From NCBI GenBank assembly GCA_050011155.1, contig JBEKJP010000023.1, positions 1 through 64,000 of the forward strand: 64,000 bases of DNA, read 5' to 3'. The notes under the pieces were generated by a model, which did not search any database, was not told where the DNA came from, and saw only the letters and a program-made list of their open reading frames with translations. The translations under genes were made by a program, and so were the position numbers. The stretch is from Palsa-504 sp050011155. Lineage in GTDB: Bacteria; Actinomycetota; Actinomycetes; Streptosporangiales; Streptosporangiaceae. Numbering within the stretch: position 1 is the stretch's first letter; each line of letters begins with the position of its first letter. Shown in pieces: positions 61,731 through 64,000 of this stretch.

Positions 61731-62609
61731 CTAGGCGAGCGCAGAGATACTGCGGGCCGCGGTGTAGAGGGCGATCAGGACCATGAGGACGGCGAAGGCG
61801 ACGGCCAGGCGCTCGGGCCGGACCTTCGAGGCGATCCGGCTCCCGGCGATGGCCCCGGCGACAGCGGCGACGGTGAACGCGATCACCAGGGCGTACCCGA
61901 TGCTCACGTGGGTGCCGAGCCTGGACAGCAGCGCCGAGGCGGAATTGATGGCGATCACCAGCAGGGACGTACCCACCGCCGTCGGCATGTCGAAGCCGAG
62001 CGCGAGCACCAGCGCCGGGACGACCACAAACCCGCCGCCGACGCCGAAGAACCCCGTCACGAGCCCGACGGCCGTCGCCGCGATGACCACGCGGACCGGC
62101 GACACGGACGGGGCGGTTTGCGCCCGGGGATCGGCCCGTGGCGGCGAGTGGCGCACCGCGACACTGCCACCGACGCCGCAGTCGCTACGATCATCGCGGT
62201 CGTGATGGCCACTGGAGTCACCGGGCGCCGACGGCTCGGGCGCCGGGGCGGCGCCGGGCCGCTTACGGCGCAGCATCGTGACCGCCGCGGCCGCCAGGAG
62301 CACGGAGAACGCGACGAGCAGGACGTTGGGGTCGATGTTTGCCGACAGGCGGCTGCCGGCGAAGGCGCCGCCCGCGCCGAGGATGCCGAACACGATCCCT
62401 GAGCGCACCTGGACCCGTCCGGCCCGCAGGTGAACGGCCATGCCCGCGAGCGAGGTGATGCCGACGATGATCAGCGACGCGGTCGTCGCGCCGTGCGCGC
62501 TCTGGCCGAGCAGGTAGACCAGCGCGGGCACGGTCAGGATCGACCCGCCGCCGCCGAGCGCGCCGAGGGTGAGGCCGATCAGCATTCCGATAGGCAGCGC
62601 GAGCAGCAC
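61731..62609 (-). CDS. TauE/SafE-family sulfite exporter-like protein
   Basis: A 292-residue membrane protein with two homologous halves, each beginning with a Gly-rich signature: IGLTLGALGGGGSILTVPAL near 8 and GLVTGFFGVGGGFVVVPALV near 180. The cytoplasmic loop between them is long and rich in His/Asp/Ser (SSGHHDRDDRSDC). The family moves sulfite, sulfonates or other organic anions. CAGGAG lies 4-5 nt before the GTG at 62609, which is preferred over the longer, Arg-rich extension. It is divergent from the MBL/rhodanese gene. Confidence 0.88.
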   Translation of the reverse strand: MLLALPIGMLIGLTLGALGGGGSILTVPALVYLLGQSAHGATTASLIIVGITSLAGMAVHLRAGRVQVRSGIVFGILGAGGAFAGSRLSANIDPNVLLVAFSVLLAAAAVTMLRRKRPGAAPAPEPSAPGDSSGHHDRDDRSDCGVGGSVAVRHSPPRADPRAQTAPSVSPVRVVIAATAVGLVTGFFGVGGGFVVVPALVLALGFDMPTAVGTSLLVIAINSASALLSRLGTHVSIGYALVIAFTVAAVAGAIAGSRIASKVRPERLAVAFAVLMVLIALYTAARSISALA

Positions 62610-62880
62610 GATTCTCCTGTCGTAAAAACGGCGCCGACGACGGGACCGGTACCGTGAACCTCTGCTCAATTGTGTGCGCCAGGAGCCCGTGACGTCCAAT
62701 AGTGAATTCTGATCCGGCGATAATCACTTACCTATAGCAGCAGCTCAGAGCCATGAAAATATCAAAACTAGCAAGGTTTTCCGCAGCACGGTAAAGGTGG
62801 CAGCTTGACTTATTACCAAGACCCCGGGTAAAGAAAGAGGACGTCCTTTCTTCGCGCCGCACTGCAGGAGGAAACCGGGA

Positions 62881-64000
62881 ATGAATTCCGCGAATCTGTA
62901 CTTCGCCCAGTACTACCTCGACTGCCTGTCCCAGGCGTCCTACCTCATCGGCGACGAGACCACCGGCCGGGCCGTGGTCGTGGACCCGCGCCGCGACGTG
63001 TCCGAGTACCTCGCCGACGCGCGGGCCCGCGGGCTCACCATCGAGGCGGTGATCAACACGCACTTCCACGCCGATTTCGCCGCCGGGCACCTGGAACTGG
63101 CCGCCGCGACCGGGGCCTGGATCGGCTACGGCCGGCGCGCCGCCGAGGTGGAGTACCCGATCAGAAGGCTCGCCGACCGCGAGCGGATCAGCCTGGGCGA
63201 TGTGACCCTCGAGATCCGCGAGACGCCGGGTCACACGCCGGAGTCGGTCAGCATCTTGGTGTACGAGCACGCGGCGGACCCGGTCGCCTACGGGGTGCTG
63301 ACCGGTGACGCCCTGTTCATCGGCGATGTCGGGCGGCCCGACCTGCTGTCCTCGCTCGGCCACCAGGCCGATGAGCTCGGCCGCATGCTGTACGACAGCG
63401 TGCAGCACACGCTGATGGCCCTGCCGGACGAGGTCCGGGTGTTCCCCGCGCACGGGGCGGGCTCGGCGTGCGGCAAGAACCTGTCCACCGAGCGGCAGTC
63501 GACGATCGGCGCGCAGCGGCTGACCAACTACGCGTGCGCCCCGATGGGCGAGGATGAGTTCGTGGCGCTCGTCACCGAGGGCCAGCCCCCGGCGCCCGGG
63601 TACTTCGTCTTCGACGCCGTGCTCAACCGCAAGCAGCACGACCTCCTCGACATCGGGTCGAGCGCGAGGCCGCTCCAAGCCGCGGAGTTCCTTGACCTCC
63701 GCGCCCGCGGCGCGGTCGTCATCGACGCGCGCGACCCGCACGAGTTCGCCGCCGCCCACCTGCGCGGCTCGCTCAACGTGCCGGCCGACGGCCGGTTCGC
63801 CGAACGCGCGGGAATGGTCATCGAGCCGGGCAGCGAGATCCTCGTGATCGCGCCGTGGGGCGGGGAGCAGGAGGTCATCACCAGGCTCGGCCGGATCGGG
63901 TTCGACACGGTGGCCGGCTATCTGAGCGAGCCCGAGGCCGCGTTCCTCGCCGTCCCCGGCGAGGTGGACCAGGCGAGCCGCCTGACGGTCAGCGACCTGC
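62881..64000 (+). CDS. Persulfide dioxygenase/MBL-rhodanese protein (partial)
   Basis: The gene runs off the window; 373 residues are visible. Residues 1-235 are an ETHE1-like metallo-beta-lactamase domain: INTHFHADFAAGHLELA, ETPGHTPESVS, LTGDALFIGDVGRPDLL and FPAHGAGSACGKNLS. A rhodanese domain follows (VVIDARDPHEFAAAHLRGSL near 280), but its active loop reads LVIAPWGGEQEV without Cys, so it is catalytically dead; related proteins have a second rhodanese domain, probably beyond the edge. AGGAGG lies 8 nt before the ATG. The enzyme class oxidises glutathione- or thiol-bound persulfide to sulfite, which the neighbouring TauE-like protein could export. Confidence 0.9.
   Translation, partial: MNSANLYFAQYYLDCLSQASYLIGDETTGRAVVVDPRRDVSEYLADARARGLTIEAVINTHFHADFAAGHLELAAATGAWIGYGRRAAEVEYPIRRLADRERISLGDVTLEIRETPGHTPESVSILVYEHAADPVAYGVLTGDALFIGDVGRPDLLSSLGHQADELGRMLYDSVQHTLMALPDEVRVFPAHGAGSACGKNLSTERQSTIGAQRLTNYACAPMGEDEFVALVTEGQPPAPGYFVFDAVLNRKQHDLLDIGSSARPLQAAEFLDLRARGAVVIDARDPHEFAAAHLRGSLNVPADGRFAERAGMVIEPGSEILVIAPWGGEQEVITRLGRIGFDTVAGYLSEPEAAFLAVPGEVDQASRLTVSDL

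Overview
This window looks like chromosomal DNA from a high-GC filamentous or related actinobacterium. It carries near-canonical BldC and WblA, a CRP-family regulator, two ArsA-type ATPases, a glycan-building penicillin-binding protein, many GTG starts and several apparently leaderless genes. Gene order in blocks (bldC to valine/leucine dehydrogenase to purF-purL-purQ-purS; crp to MBL/NUDIX/RidA to arsA pair to wblA to PBP; SRP RNA-dnaX-ybaB-recR-ask-asd) matches what I know from Streptomyces and Streptosporangiales. I cannot name the genus from sequence alone; a Streptosporangiales-like lineage is my best inference.

Layout. 0-1.2 kb: repeats, a terminator and a conserved hypothetical. 1.4-10.3 kb: bldC, a conserved hypothetical, branched-chain amino acid dehydrogenase, a DUF3073 protein, then a leftward purine cluster (purS, RsbW-like ATPase, purQ, purL, SCP-like protein, purF) from which purM is missing at its usual place. 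10.4-16.1 kb: 2-oxoacid dehydrogenase E1 alpha, E1 beta and E2, a Dabb protein and a large acyl-CoA dehydrogenase, so branched-chain and fatty acid catabolism sit together. 16.3-29.0 kb: CbiX-like protein, crp, MBL, NUDIX, RidA, DUF4177, slipin, two ArsA-like ATPases, wblA, PBP, YqeY and a metallophosphatase. 29.1-34.0 kb: tRNA-Pro followed by an accessory stretch with an integrase remnant, short direct repeats, several broken genes, a large dyad and a few intact small genes. 34.0-37.7 kb: a two-gene membrane redox module (haem-type membrane protein with a long repetitive tail, plus a NuoF-like/ferredoxin fusion). 38.4-45.7 kb: EEP-family phosphatase, asd, ask, DUF5063, recR, ybaB, dnaX, SRP RNA and tRNA-Ser. 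45.8-50.3 kb: a second decayed zone with an IS1182-like remnant, a truncated TetR gene, a TmrB-like gene, an MHYT membrane sensor and a broken aminotransferase. 50.3-56.6 kb: membrane-anchored esterase, tRNA-Ser, tadA and partner, PH-domain membrane protein, a transporter/cupin gene-fragment junction, ROK kinase and SpoU methyltransferase. 57.2-64.0 kb: secreted glycosidase, DUF4232 protein, a frameshifted gene, LysR, TauE-type exporter, and an MBL/rhodanese persulfide dioxygenase-like gene cut by the window edge.

The most unusual signals are: a composite repeat (48-bp dyad followed by a short tandem array) at two places 34 kb apart; 15-bp tandem arrays that append five-residue repeats to the C-termini of two unrelated membrane proteins; two short perfect duplications sitting exactly on gene junctions; the NuoF-ferredoxin/membrane module; and a strong internal translation start inside ask.
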